DNA from: Whalleya microplaca
Taxonomy: Eukaryota; Ascomycota; Sordariomycetes; Xylariales; Xylariaceae
DNA: 64,000 bases
Assembly (NCBI GenBank): GCA_022497155.1
Contig: MU385733.1
Coordinates: 372,001-436,000 of the forward strand
Direction of reading: 5' to 3'
A model generated the notes under the pieces. The model did no database searches, was not told the DNA's origin, and saw only the letters and a program-made list of their open reading frames with translations. The position numbers were made by a program, and so were the translations under genes. Positions 1 through 11,494 of the stretch are shown piece after piece (positions within the stretch are counted from its first letter, which is position 1; each line of letters begins with the position of its first letter).

Positions 1-769
1 CGACGTCGAATTCGATGGCTTGGTCAACCATCAAGCCATACGTAGGACCGAGGGGTCCATGTCCGCCTCCCTGTCCAAATCCACCGGCAATCCCCACCGA
101 GGCGACAGCACCAACAGTAATGTGCATGTTATACCTTTCGAAATAAGTGAAAGCCTCCACCGCACTCACGCCCGCCCCGATAATACCTACGTTCTCGAAC
201 TGGTCATCATGTACAGAGAATTTATCATGGTAGCTCATCTCTCGCATGTTGCGCACCCAAAGAGCAAGCGAGTTCGGCGCCGTACTGCGGCCGTAGTAGT
301 CATGGCCAGTGTTCTTGATGGATAGACGAATTCCGTGTTTCTTGACGAACTTGAGCGTTGCCGAAACATGATCCGCCGTTGTGGCTTCCACGTAGTATGC
401 CGACAGACGTCCCAACTTGCAGGTACCGCTGATTCCCTGAGTAGGGGCTAGCGAGTTGAGCAAGCATTGATCGTTGCCACATGCCTCCCAGTTCAAATTC
501 ATGGTCTGCCCGTAGACCGAGGACCGGGTTTCAGTAGTTGAGTTCACGTAGTTTTCCGCAACACGAAGACATGCCTCGCTAGTGGGATCAGCGTAGCATG
601 CCTCACCAAACGGATGTGTAACTTTCAACACACCGCCGATGCTTTGATTGAAGGCACTCCATTGTTCCGCAGTCGGCCAGCAGGGTTGCCCGGGCAAGCA
701 GCTATAGTTGAAGGCAGAAGCACCGGTGATACCTGCAGCGGAAGCAAGCGCTAAGAAAAGTCGCATCAT
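1..769 (-). CDS. Secreted FAD-linked (BBE-like) oxidase, 3' end cut by window
   Basis: A single open frame runs from an ATG at 769 off the left edge (256 residues seen, no stop). The first ~19 residues are a clear secretion signal (MMRLFLALASAAGITGASA). Conserved FAD-binding (PCMH-type) features follow: KNTGHDYYGRS around residues 152-161, whose His156 sits where related flavoenzymes attach FAD covalently, and a glycine-rich GGFGQGGGHGPLGPTYG segment near residues 232-248. This is the pattern of fungal isoamyl-alcohol-oxidase-like and berberine-bridge-like oxidases, which oxidise alcohols or secondary-metabolite intermediates with O2. The substrate cannot be read from sequence. The substrate and BBE domains lie beyond the window. 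A second ATG at 766 is equally possible. No intron is needed in the visible part. Family call is firm; the specific enzyme is unknown. Confidence 0.85.
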   Translation of the reverse strand, partial: MMRLFLALASAAGITGASAFNYSCLPGQPCWPTAEQWSAFNQSIGGVLKVTHPFGEACYADPTSEACLRVAENYVNSTTETRSSVYGQTMNLNWEACGNDQCLLNSLAPTQGISGTCKLGRLSAYYVEATTADHVSATLKFVKKHGIRLSIKNTGHDYYGRSTAPNSLALWVRNMREMSYHDKFSVHDDQFENVGIIGAGVSAVEAFTYFERYNMHITVGAVASVGIAGGFGQGGGHGPLGPTYGLMVDQAIEFDV

Positions 770-816
770 GCTTAGTCGACTGGAAAGATGTTGATATATG
801 CGTACTCCTCGAGATA

Positions 817-824
817 GATATATA
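817..824 (-). promoter_or_regulatory. Probable TATA box of the FAD oxidase gene
   Basis: On the minus strand the sequence reads TATATATC about 50 bases upstream of the ATG at 769, a sensible position for a core promoter with a short 5' leader. The assignment rests on motif and distance only. Confidence 0.4.
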
Positions 825-1427
825 CAAGACACAGGATGTGAGACTAAAGAGCACGAAACTAGTCTCGAGCCACAGAGTTCGAATTCTGAATACATCGCCT
901 CGTATTATAACATTTTTAAACATAGCACTACGCTAGTATTTAAGAAGAAAGAAGGGAAATTTGACACGGATTTTGCGAAAACAGCTACCTAGCAGTCCAA
1001 CTTGAATTTTACCCCCGGGCACCCATCGACGCGTTACTCAAGTTGGGGGTCGGTGATTCGAGGATTCAATATCCTTGCATCTGTGGGTTTGAGTATGCGA
1101 AAACCATGCACCCACCCGCTACTTACCTTGTCGGAAGAAGCCGTCTCGTATATACACAGCAATCCGCCCAGTCTATATAAAGTTTTTATACCAGAAGCCA
1201 TTAATTCTGCACCCAAAAATATTCAACTTACTACTAACCGCCTCCTTTTGAAATTTCCAGTCTAGTTACCTATATACCAGCAACCTGACGGGCACCCGTT
1301 TTTATTATAACTGTGACTCTGATGTATTGTAGTGAGACGATGTGGTAATTAGCTTGGGAAATCATTGCGCAACTTGCTGAACGCTTCATGTTGTCAAAAG
1401 GAGCCCTTCATTCAGGGGTAACAATAA
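825..1427. other. Intergenic spacer between FAD oxidase and GNAT genes
   Basis: No supported gene. This holds the upstream region of the minus-strand oxidase and the 3' flank of the minus-strand acetyltransferase. Short open frames on both strands lack family resemblance or splice support. One TATATAAAG occurs near 1173 on the plus strand but no gene follows it. Confidence 0.5.
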
Positions 1428-2160
1428 TCACATGTCCATCCTCGAAACCCTAAATATACCGTAGCCATTGTGCTCAGGAGCCCAGTGTCTGAGATCGATA
1501 TCAACATGCTTCGTGTCTCTGAATCCTCGCTTCAGAAAGAAATCGTGGTGGTTCGGCTCCGCACAGATAGTCAGAGGCAGACCATCTGCTCGGGCTCTGT
1601 CACGACACACCTGCACCAACTGCGTGCCTATCCCCTGATTTCGACTGGAGGGCTCTACATAGATGTGGGTTAATTCTGGTCATATTTGATTAGCTACGAG
1701 AGTACCTTTATCGCGTCACACTTTCCTAGAGGCTCTTACCGATGTAGTCGCCATCGAACTCCGGCTTTAGCTCCCTCATCGCATCCCTCACCGTCTCCAA
1801 AACCGCGGGGACCATACTTTGCGGGACCTGGACCTGGCTCTGGCTCTCCTTTTCAGCTGCCTTGCCGGAGCTAGAAGTAGAACGTGTCTCTGAATTGCTG
1901 CTACTGTGCCGCGTCAGGAATAGGTGCGCGACAATGATCCCCGAGGAGTCGTTAACGACCTTTAGTGAGTTAGTCTGCGGATCCCTGAGCCCAGACTCGA
2001 CGGCAGCCCTGCTGTTTGCACGCTGAGCTGACACGGCTGGCCAGTCTTTGAACAGGAAGCGGTTGATAGCCAGCTGGAGCTTGGAGGCTTGGAGGAATTC
2101 TGTTAGAGTGGGCAAGTCCGCTTCCACAACTGGAAGAATACTGTGACCTGGGATAGACAT
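1428..2160 (-). CDS. GNAT-family N-acetyltransferase
   Basis: Two exons: 2160-1740 and 1675-1428, with a 64-nt intron (GTAAGAG donor, CCAG acceptor). The join is in frame and gives 222 residues. The acetyl-CoA-binding motif A is rebuilt exactly across the splice as VEPSSRNQGIGTQLVQ, the R/QxxGxG/A pattern of GNAT enzymes. A hydrophobic acceptor-binding strand (IIVAHLFLT) precedes a Ser/Glu-rich low-complexity insertion around residues 90-115. The C-terminal part (FFLKRGF) fits the usual GNAT end. These enzymes move an acetyl group from acetyl-CoA to an amine; the acceptor here is unknown. It lies between the oxidase and a short-chain dehydrogenase, all on the minus strand, which could reflect a small metabolic neighbourhood but is not proof. 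Probably cytosolic, since no signal peptide is visible. Confidence 0.8.
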
Positions 2161-2746
2161 GTTTGCTGTTTCTCCCGACTGGTATAATACCTAGTATGTT
2201 CCAGAGTAATATAAAAACAAACCGAAAATTGATTTACTAGCAGTCTTTACTTTCTCTTCACTGTTGTATAAAACTACTTCGACAATGAAATACTCTTGAT
2301 CATATTAGGCACCTAGATTTCTTCACTCAAAGGTGCGTGGTGCTTACGGCGTTCGTGACGCGTCTGTTTGGCAGGCTTCCATATAAGTGAGTTGGCGATA
2401 TCACGCCATTGCGCTGACATTCCCAGAGCAAGGCAGAGACTGCATAGAACTATGCTTTTTGGGGCTCGCCGTCGCAGAACCCGATTTCATTGGGCAAACC
2501 AAGTGAGGGGGATCGCCCATATAATATTGAACAATTACTTCTGTCGAGAAGTTTTCGGAAAACATATTACGAACCTTGTGTGCCTAAATGTTTCGGCTTA
2601 AAGTCGTACGCAATGACTGATATAGATTTCAAAGCAGTTCAGAAGTAACCTAGAAATTGATGAGACATTCACGCGCTATCAAAGATATAAAATCTAATTG
2701 GGATTGGTATCGACTATAGGCTCTCTGTTTTACTTTAGAAGATAGC
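2161..2746. other. Intergenic spacer upstream of the GNAT gene
   Basis: Promoter side of the minus-strand acetyltransferase and 3' flank of the short-chain dehydrogenase. No supported coding sequence; a plus-strand frame at 2368-2601 is without recognisable features. Confidence 0.45.
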
Positions 2747-3732
2747 TCATTGCTTCTGAACATCATCATGATCCGTGCTGACGATGATATCCTCCCACTC
2801 CTCAAGTAGCTTCTCCGTGCTCTCCATCTTCCCCCTGATAACCTGCATCGCATCCCTACCCAGCACAAGCCTCATAGGGATCTCCCTGCCCGCCGCGACG
2901 CCCGTGCTTGTCAGCACATCGACGACAACCCTAGCGCCCTTAGCAACATCCCCCGGCTGGTTGTCGTTGACGGCGTTCAGGCGGTCCTTGACGGCGGGCA
3001 CGGCGGTGTCGCGGTACTCGTCGAGCATCTGGCGGGCGGTGAAGAGGCGGTTGCCGCCGCCGGCGCGCAGGAACCCCGTGCGGAAGTAGCCCGGCTCGAC
3101 GATCACCGCCGAGATCCCCAGGGGGCGCACCTCGTCGTGCAAAGACTCCGTGAACCCCGACACCGCCCACTTCGTCGACGCGTAGTAACCCCCCGCCGCG
3201 GCGCCGCGCCAGCTGCCCAGGCTCCCGAAGTTGGCGATCACGCCGTGCCGCTGCGGCCGCATGTAGCGCAGCACGTTGCGCGTCATGTTTATGGGCCCGA
3301 AGACGTTGGTCGCGAATGTTTGTTGCACCTCCTGAGATCTGTATGTTTGATCATGCTGTTAGTTATATGATCGTTCAACCTGATCGAAGAGCCCCTTTAA
3401 TATATCTAGATATTAAAGGGGAAAGGTGATAGGATCTTTGCTACTTACGAAGCTGCTTCGACAGCGCCTTCGAGGATGTAACCTGCCGTATTTATACAGT
3501 GTGTGATCTTGCCATAGGCATCGACAGCCTGTTGAAGTGCGGCGGAGATTGTTGCGTCGTCGGATGTGATATCCAACGGCAATACCATGGCACCCGCTTC
3601 CTTGAGATCCGTCATCTTGGCCGTGTTCCGCGACGTAGCCACGACCTTGTCGCCTCGCTTTAGAGCCTCAAAGCCGATGGCACGGCCAAAGCCATTGCTG
3701 GCTCCTGCGATAAACCATACGTTGCCAGTCAT
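2747..3732 (-). CDS. Short-chain dehydrogenase/reductase (classical SDR)
   Basis: Two exons: 3732-3449 and 3338-2747, separated by a 110-nt intron; the join gives 291 residues. The start is the ATG at 3732 (MTGNVWFIAGASNGFG); an upstream in-frame ATG at 3801 would add 23 residues of non-family sequence. Classical SDR features appear in order: Rossmann glycine motif GASNGFGRAIG (9-19), PLDIT, NTAG (in place of NNAG), TNVFG, catalytic Ser134 in NFGSLGSW, and the active-site pair Tyr147/Lys151 in YYASTKW. It is expected to be an NAD(P)(H)-dependent oxidoreductase of the kind often annotated as 'oxidoreductase, SDR family' in fungal metabolic loci. The substrate is unknown. The second exon is strikingly GC-rich compared with the intron and flanks. 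Confidence 0.9.
3392..3421. repeat. Palindrome inside the SDR intron
   Basis: CCCCTTTAATAT and ATATTAAAGGGG form perfect 12-base arms around a 6-base centre. It lies wholly within the 110-nt intron and could form a hairpin in the pre-mRNA or in DNA. Confidence 0.8.
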
Positions 3733-4858
3733 GATGGTACGCTTGGTGTGAATCTGAGCTATCTGTTGTAAATGGATCGGTCTCACTTTCAACTTGTACA
3801 TGAAACGGTGTGTTATCGGACTGCGAGATTTAATCGTAGAATTCAGAAGTATGTATTTAACAAAGATCAGTGTCTTGGTTGTTTGATATCCATGACGGGA
3901 GACTTCTTTTATAATTGCTTCATCCTAGCTATTTGCCTCCTAGGAGACGATGACCCGCAGCCATCATAACCTGTATTTGAGCCAAAGTCCTGCAAACTCC
4001 ATCTAAATGCCGTTAATTCCCACCGTAGCTTCGGCGTTGTACATACGATCGGCTGTAACGGACTCTCCCGTACGTTTGAGCGGCATCAGGATTTGTGATG
4101 ATAGAATTTCGGAGGTAAGTTATGCACAGTCAGCGCATGTTCGCAGAACTCGGTTACTCCGATTGATATGCCAGAGGTAACGGCTGCGCCGAGCTTATTA
4201 CTAACTGGCTGCATACTCAGTTTAACGCCGTAACTAATAGGTGCGGCAAATCAGGTCTTGGCGGAGATCGGCGTTATCACCATCGCCGAAACCAAGGTTG
4301 CAAGCTGCCACATATAAATCGCTAAGGTTAGTGTGCTTATACTAACCAAGTAACCGAGAAGAATATTATTCAAGTTGAAGATCGCGCGAAAGTATAGATT
4401 CATTCCAAACACAATCTCGAGAGCTCAAACGAGTCGTGGCTGAATCAGAGTCGCATTGTTCTAGTTTGGTTCACAGATCTATACGAGTCGGATACAATCA
4501 CTGTTCACGCCCTATAACCATGGTAGAAATAATTGCAGATATTTTCCTCTTAATAAGATTATATATTTAGCAGATGGTTTTTGATCTGTAGTATGACCTG
4601 TGATGGAGGATCAGACCCTGGCAAAGATCAAGCGTTTCGCACTCGAATATAAACCTCTCGGTTGTCTGTATGACGTTCCAAGTCCCGGCGAAGGGACTTC
4701 TCATAATAACTTTGCCAGTATCACGTTCTCATTAATGCTCATCGTAATCCTCTCTACTCTACAGCCTTCCGTTGCATAGCGGAATGTTCTTCGTTACGAC
4801 ACTTTGGAGCTATCAGAAGCATACTCCTTCGTCGTACCCTGCTTTGTTAGCTCCCTAT
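3733..4858. other. Intergenic region between SDR and CTK1
   Basis: No supported gene. It contains the promoter side of the minus-strand SDR and the 3' flank of the minus-strand kinase, with AT-rich stretches around 4530-4590. No repeat structure of note was seen. Confidence 0.45.
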
Positions 4859-7800
4859 TTATTTTGCCATAGGCCCATTGGGTGGCACAATGTTGGCATT
4901 TGAGGTTTGTTTCGAAGTAGGAGGGTGTTCGTCGACATGGGGACGCTTGGTATCGCGTTGGGCTTCATGAGAAGATGGTGGTCGCTTTTTGTCCTTTTCA
5001 CGATTACCTTCTTGAGAAGTAGCAGCACGTCGCGCTTCTCTTTCCTGCTTCTCCTTCTCTCTACGTAATGCCTTCGACTCAAATTCATGCCAATCACCCT
5101 CGAGATCTTGAAGTCTGCGAAAGAGGGTTAGTTTATTAGTATTCAGTATGGGGAAAGGAAGACATACTCGATCGCTTGTCTCGGAGGCGGTTCTTCGGTT
5201 GTGAAATAAGGATGTTTCAAGACCTCGGCAGCAGATGGCCGCTTGACTGGATCGTACTGGAACATGGAAGCTAGAAGATCAAAAGCAGCAGGTGGCACTC
5301 GCTCTTTGTACTTCTCTGCAAATATATTCGGTCGTCGGTAACCAGGTCTCAATAACTCGAACCAAGGCATATCGATAAGCCCGGGCCACTCTGTCTTGTT
5401 TGGTGTACCGAGAACGGCATATATTTTCTCCAGTTGACTTATCTCACCCCCATCACCAGGGAAGATCGCATGGCGGGTGAAGATTTCGACCAAAACACAG
5501 GCGGCACTCCAAATGTCGACAGCAGCACCATACTGCGTTTCGCCTAGCAATAATTCGGGAGATCTGTACCAGATGGTGATGACACGGTTTGTGTAGTCAT
5601 GTTGATGGCGTTTCGCATAAAAACGAGCCAGGCCAAAATCAGCTAGCTTCAGAATCCCGTCACTGCTAACAAGGATGTTCGCAGCCTTGATATCGCGATG
5701 CAGCACGCCTCGATTGTGTAAGTAATCTAGGCCATCAAACAGCTGCTTGGCTAGATGCTTCCTCTGTGCCGGAACAAGCTTATATGACGGATGGTTCAGT
5801 AAACCAGTTAGGTCATGAGAAAGATACTCAAAGACCATGAAACAATCGTTTTTTTCGACCATGACTTCCTGCAGGTTAACAATGTTGGTATGCTTGAGAG
5901 ATTGAAGCAGTTTGATTTCCCGCACGGCAGTGACAGGGAAGCCATCTCTCTCCCCTTCCATGCGAATTCTTTTCAAAGCGACAAGTCTCTTCGTGTACAC
6001 ATGTAGACCCTTGAAGACTTTGCCATATGTACCTGATCCTACAACAGACTCATTCCCAGGTTTCCGGAAGAACACCGAGTCAGACACTGCGAGATCAGCC
6101 GATAGTTGGGGTTTGGGTTTGAGCCTCCTCTGGATCTTCTTAACTTTTCGCATTCTGGGAGTTTCAGGTGGTCCTCTATTGTGATGATAGTCTGCACGCG
6201 CTCTCGCAGAAGCGGGCTCTCTTGGAGTATCTCGAGGCAGGTCCCGATCTCGATCGTTCATAGGTGGTGGTGGTGGCTCCTTTTTAGGGGCTGTGTTGAA
6301 CTTTTGCGAAATCTCTGGTTTAGGAGTTGCTACAGGGCCCTTGTTAGTTGCCTTGAATGCAAAACTGAACTTCGAGCTTGCAGGACCTGTCGGTGCCGAA
6401 GGAGGTGGGCGCGGCGGTGGCATTTGGTCATTGGTCTTTTCCGACGTTGTGTCTTCGGTCTTGGGATCCTTAGAAGATCTATATGTATCATCCTCATCAC
6501 CTCTCTCTTCCTTAGTAACGGTAAAGTCGGAATGGTTCGACGCAGCGTATTGTGGACTGCGGTGCTGAGGTGTGTTTTCACCAGATTGAACAGAGTGAGC
6601 CCTTCCATTACCCGCCGGGCCACCTGAGCTCCATTGCGTACTTTTCGAGACGCCACCGCGATGACCGCCTCGGGCGGAATGGGAGGCGCCTCGAAACCCT
6701 CCTCTGGAAAAGCTGCGGCCTTGATGATATGATTGTGACATAGGTCCAGTGGGTGGATATGGTGGCGATTGACTCAATGCATGACGAGCCGAAGGCCCCG
6801 TAGGAGGGCCATGATTACCTTGAGCGAATGATGGATGCTGACTAGGTCTATAGATAATTAGCACATGATTGTGATATATGGACATTTTACCGTACCTATT
6901 GTCGGGTGAGTATTGGGGTTGATGACTGCGGCCTCCTCTGCCTCCGCCATAAGGCGAATGTGAAGTTGGGGAGCCGTGATATGAGGAGCCCGAATTGGCA
7001 TGTGTGGGTGAGTGAGCAGATCGGGAATCGTTATAATGATTTTTCGCAGCGTGGGTCGGCAGTGTTTGAGCACCAGAAGTGCTCCGACCATCTTGTCGTC
7101 TCGACATGTTCACCTCGATGCTATTTGCACCGGATGCCAACGGGCCACGCAACGGGAACGCCGGCTCTTCACGAAACTTGCCCCTTTTGCGCGCGCGGCG
7201 TGACCCACGCCCTCTAGGTGAGCGAGGAGGAAAATCAGGTCTCGAATGGTCGAAGGAAGGAGACGATCGACGAGAATATGAGCCAGCTTCTGAGCCAGGG
7301 TGTGGTCGAGCAAGTGGACGAGGGGGTGAGTGGGTACGTGAAAAGGAGGACCGTCGAGAACTTAGAATAGGGGAACGACTACGATCTCGAATCTGCGAAT
7401 CTCTACGTGAACGAGACGCAGGAGGCGGGCCGCGTTCAAACGCATCCTCATGGAATGGCGAACGACTGTGGCGACGGTGTCGGTGAGCATCCAGAGGCTC
7501 ACCTCTATCGGTGTATCGTGATCGAGGATCGTCGTGGCGAGGCGAGGGAGATCGCCTGCGAAAAGGAGACGTCTGACGGTCTAGTCGCGGGGCAATTGCA
7601 GATTTTATAGGGTGCCTCTCCGCCCTCTCTACCCGACGACGCCGGTCTCGCTCACGCTCACGCCTCGACTTTTTGGGCCGCGAGGGTGGAAATGGTACTG
7701 GGCTCCGACTCCTCCGTCGCTTCCTAGAAGATGGCGAAAAGGAGCGGCCTCTAGCACTTTGACTCGCGTAATCGTTGTTTCTAGGACCATGCCTTGGAGA

Positions 7801-8286
7801 CGTAGGTATATCGTCGAGCCTGTCTTGGTCGAGCTTGTCCCCCCGATCGTCTCGGGGTGGGCGGTCTTTTATTGCACGCGAACTGTCTTCGTGGTCTCTA
7901 CTTCTGTCTTGTGATCGTCCACGTTGGCTTGCATCAGGCCTGTGAGGTTCGTCGCTCTGTTCGTGAAATCTCTCGCCACGTGTATTTCTGTCTCTATCTC
8001 GGGGGCCTTGATTTCGTCGGGCAACGGGCGACGAGGACCGCAATCTAGAGGATCCGGTGTGAGGGTTAGTGGCTGAGGCTCGACGCTCCCGGTCGGATCT
8101 ATCTCGATCTCTGCGGACGTCGTCGTCGCCTTTGCTGCTCCTATCATGTTTCATTGCAGCATCACGAGAGTGAGCCAACATTCGCGGATTGTGGTTTGGG
8201 ATTGACGCTGGCGTTTGCGTTGGCGAAGGAGAAGCAGGCTCGCCCCGACGTCGACGCATTACTGGACCCATGTCGGCATCGCTCAT
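4859..8286 (-). CDS. ctk1: CTD kinase catalytic subunit, CTK1/CDK12-like, with RS-rich N-terminus
   Basis: Proposed exons are 8286-6896, 6847-5168 and 5114-4859 (1108 residues). The first intron (48 nt) contains no stop and keeps frame, so it could be retained (1124 residues). The N-terminal ~650 residues are Arg/Ser/Asp/Pro-rich low complexity, like splicing-associated kinases. The kinase domain follows: Gly loop VVGSGTYGKVFKG near 733, GERDGFPVTAVRE (PITALRE-like helix), HRDIKAANIL near 847, DFGLA near 865, TNRVITIWYRSPELLLG. The DMPWFELL segment and the C-terminal DLEGDWHEFESK tail point to the CTK1/CDK12 branch rather than BUR1/CDK9. CTK1 phosphorylates Ser2 of the RNA polymerase II C-terminal repeat during elongation, with a cyclin partner, in the nucleus. 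The tail is rebuilt by the last splice (GTATGT donor, TTTCGCAG acceptor). Confidence 0.9.
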
Positions 8287-11173
8287 TTTAGCGTTTTAGT
8301 GCCAGTGCCACTGAACCAGGGCCCTGTCAGCCAGCGAGAACGGTAAAATTATGTCGCCGAGCAGGAGACATGGGTCAGGCCACCTCTCAGCAGCCTCGCC
8401 AACCGATAAGTGGTTGATAAGTACCTGGCTGGGCCAGGGCCTGGCTACCTATCTGCCTATGTACTGTAGATATGAGGCAGGCAGTGAGTGAGTGAGTGAG
8501 TGAGTGCACATGTGCTTGGGTGCAGTGCAGATGGATCAATCCTGGCGTCGAGGCTGGGCCGAAACTGGTGCCAACTTAAAAGGGCAGATGGATAGACAAT
8601 GGCTGGATAATGGGCAGTGTCCCGGTCTAAATGTTGAAGATATGACCAGGGCAGCAGAAGGAGAACCACGAGCAGTGAATCTCGGGCTGAAAAGGGAAAA
8701 TCGCCGCGTTGCGATGTGGTGCGGTGCTTTTCTGTTGAAAATTCTGGGGCGCGCGAAACTTTGGCGTTCGTCCCCGCGAGCTGTGCGGCTTTGCGGCGCA
8801 ACTACCACCCCCAGCACCACTCCAAGGACCACTAACCGCCGCTATCACAGCCGCCTATCGTAAACCACCAACTCCACGCCCGAGGCGCCGTTTGTTGCGG
8901 AAAACGAATCACCGGAAGATATTATATCATCCCCTAATTCCATCGTCCGCTCTCCAATTGGTAGGTACCAAATGAAAGGTCAAATGGCACCAATCCCCCA
9001 GACCCGACCGAGTGTTCCGGTCGAGACCTAGGTAGCAAACGGGTGTGAGTGTGAACCGGAGCCTGCAGCCTTTATCGGCTGACCCAGCATAAGGAGCAGG
9101 CTAGGTAGTCAAGCAGAAACAAACGGGCCAAACAAACTATCTACGAGGTGTTTAAGTTATCTCCCCTAACCTTCAGATTCCAATCTCCCTTTCCTATTAT
9201 CACAAGCCCAGCGATGGCTTCAGGTAACTTCAAATGCTCATCGTCCTAGACGCCCACTCCAATCGGATAGGTGTGCAGCAATGCCCTCAAGTCGCAACTT
9301 GACCTTAGGGTGCCTGCACCTCCCAGGCTCTCAACCTATTTAAAGTCGCCCTAATCCGGAACGCGATTGAAGGTAGCTATGTCTGTCGACCCTGGTCGTA
9401 GAACTCCTAGACAAGCCTTGCAAAATTACCTCTTTGCTTGATGCTCGAATAGGTAGTCGTTTCTGAAGTTAATCTCCAGCTGATAGAAAAGTGTTCAATA
9501 GGACGCAAATAGCCCAGATGCCACGTGAACATATATATAGCCCATTGTCATGGCCCCCATTTCTGATCTGTCAAGCTGCAAGAGCCAGAGACAAGACTGG
9601 AATGGTAAGAGTAGAGATCCGCACCACCCAAGATTGCTGTGAACCGTAATAGAACATCCCAGGCACAAGAAAATATGAAGCTATCTGAACTTTTTGGGCA
9701 ACCAAGACCAAGCCAAGCTAATTGCACAGCTGGGTCACGTCAGAGGTATCTTAAGCTCCAGGTAAGCTGCCTGGCGACATTGCTGCGCGTAGTAGTGGTA
9801 GTAAAGGCTGAGGTGTAGTTGTACACTGCTGACAAGAAGCAATAATATCATTACACAGCGAGCAATTTGTTTACGTCTGGGCTAGTGATGGAGAGCGAGG
9901 GCACTCTTCTGAGAGTTGGCAATGCTCCCAAAGCACCGAAGTCAGCTATACCATTGCTGTTTGTATAGCCTGTACCTCGATGGACATTGGCGGCCCTAGA
10001 GAAATCATAGGACCATCTAGAAAAGGACAGTTCATCCTTCACCTAGACGGGTACGCATCCGGTGTTGAAGGTCGAACACTGTGGCCATGTCGGTAGTAAT
10101 AATATCGATAGTAATAACATCGGTAGTAATAGGACCGTGAATTATAATGTCGACATGATAGAATGGGTTTCCGATATGTTGAGGTCGCTAATAGCCCAGG
10201 AACTATTCAACAGGATCGCCACAAAAGGATTGTGTCGCAATAAGAATTGCTTACTTGCTGGTAGCTCAAGCCATTTCGGCAGCGACAGCGGGGCATCCTT
10301 ATCCAAGGAGCCAGACGTCGTATGGTACCGACTGGTTAGAATTCGATGTCATCAATACAACATGGTTGAAGTTGTTCATGCGACTACAACAATAACTGAT
10401 ACAGAAGCATTGTCTAGAATGAAAAAGGTAGATAATGGCGGACGGTCGGTGTGATAGTTGAGAGTTGCTCTAGCTTCGTTGATTTGATTGATTTGATTGT
10501 CGTTTGCTTCGGGCAGGAAGAACAATTTGGCATGGTCGGAGGCTCGGATAATGAGTCGGGTTTGATTCATACTGTGTCTTTTCTAGTGTGTAATGGACGC
10601 CCACACTGTATTTAAATTCACTGTCGTCCTGTGCTGGCTATATGTGCACGTGCCAGTTTATGTGATCTACCTAGGTACCTTTTCCAGGCATGGACAACTC
10701 ACTGATCAACTGTTTCTCGATCTACTAAACCCATTGGCTTCCCCACAGTAGAGAGTTGCTGGTTACATTAGATCTACCTACGGATGTAAACTGTATAACA
10801 AATCCCTTTAATGATGGAACTAATAGTATATTGACGACGTGGTGCACATCATTTTTGTATGTTATTGCTGTTAACGTGTATTCAATAAGTCTTTTTCTGT
10901 GGAAGGGCTTGTATCTAAGTTAGAGCCATTAACTTTCCAGAAAAATCTGATATTGAAGTTATTCCCAGACAGCCTAAAACTATAGTAAGCTTCTATCAAG
11001 ACTACCACTTGGCTTAGTCCCTGCTCCAAGCGCGGGTTTCAACTTACGCAATAACAACTATATCATACGCATTGTAAGATCTAGGCATAATAAATATCAG
11101 CCAATAAAGATAGGATAACTAGCTCAGTCTATCTGACATTACTCGGCCTAGAATCATGGTGACTTGAATGCCT
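8287..11173. other. Gene-poor region upstream of CTK1
   Basis: The first ~600 bases are the likely promoter and leader of CTK1. The rest shows only short, non-conserved frames on both strands (for example 9851-10042 and 10376-10570 minus, 10062-10454 plus) with no family signal. The 10085-10135 stretch has short GTAATAAxATCG-type direct repeats. No RNA gene recognised. Confidence 0.4.
8483..8506. repeat. (GTGA)n microsatellite
   Basis: About six uninterrupted copies of GTGA lie ~200 bases upstream of the CTK1 start codon, probably in its promoter or 5' leader. Confidence 0.9.
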
Positions 11174-11175
11174 TA

Positions 11176-11494
11176 CCCGTGCCACGCCCCATCTTTTTCT
11201 GGCTTCGAAAACGTACACCAGCTAAAGCTGGTGCTTACTAGTAATTCACACACATTAGTAATTCACACACTGGCTAAAATTCTACAAATATATAATTTAA
11301 ATCGTTCAGTCTATAGTTTCTCAAGTTAGGATACCCTTAAACAACTTATATACCAATTTTCCGTATTTAAATTCCCTATTAGTTGGGATACTATCGCCGG
11401 TGTGTTAATTACTGATGTGTGTGAATTACTAGTAAGCACCAGCTTTAGCTGGTGTACGTTTTCGAAGCCAGAAAAAGATGGGGCGTGGCACGGG
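11176..11494. mobile_element. 319-bp MITE with long terminal inverted repeats and TA duplication
   Basis: The left end (11176-11255) and right end (11415-11494) are 80 bases of perfect inverted repeat starting CCCGTGCCACGCCCC. Similarity continues inward to about 11275/11395 with three mismatches. TA dinucleotides flank both ends (11174-11175 and 11495-11496), the target-site duplication of Tc1/mariner-class elements. Inside each arm sits a small palindrome (CACCAGCT-AA-AGCTGGTG) and, on the left, a duplicated TAGTAATTCACACAC unit (11239-11270). The centre is AT-rich and has no coding capacity. It is therefore a non-autonomous fold-back element that would need a transposase in trans. The perfect arms suggest recent insertion or escape from RIP. 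Confidence 0.88.

Noticed and set aside
885..900. GAGTTCGAATTC resembling a tRNA B box
   Set aside because: No A box, no cloverleaf and no anticodon arm upstream; chance match.
6106..7486. Several plus-strand frames of 90-173 codons opposite CTK1
   Set aside because: They are antisense shadows of the biased RS-rich kinase coding sequence, without domains or splice support.
9851..10570. Two minus-strand frames (63 and 64 codons) that might be exons of a small gene
   Set aside because: No frame-consistent splice pair and no recognisable sequence, so not annotated as a gene.
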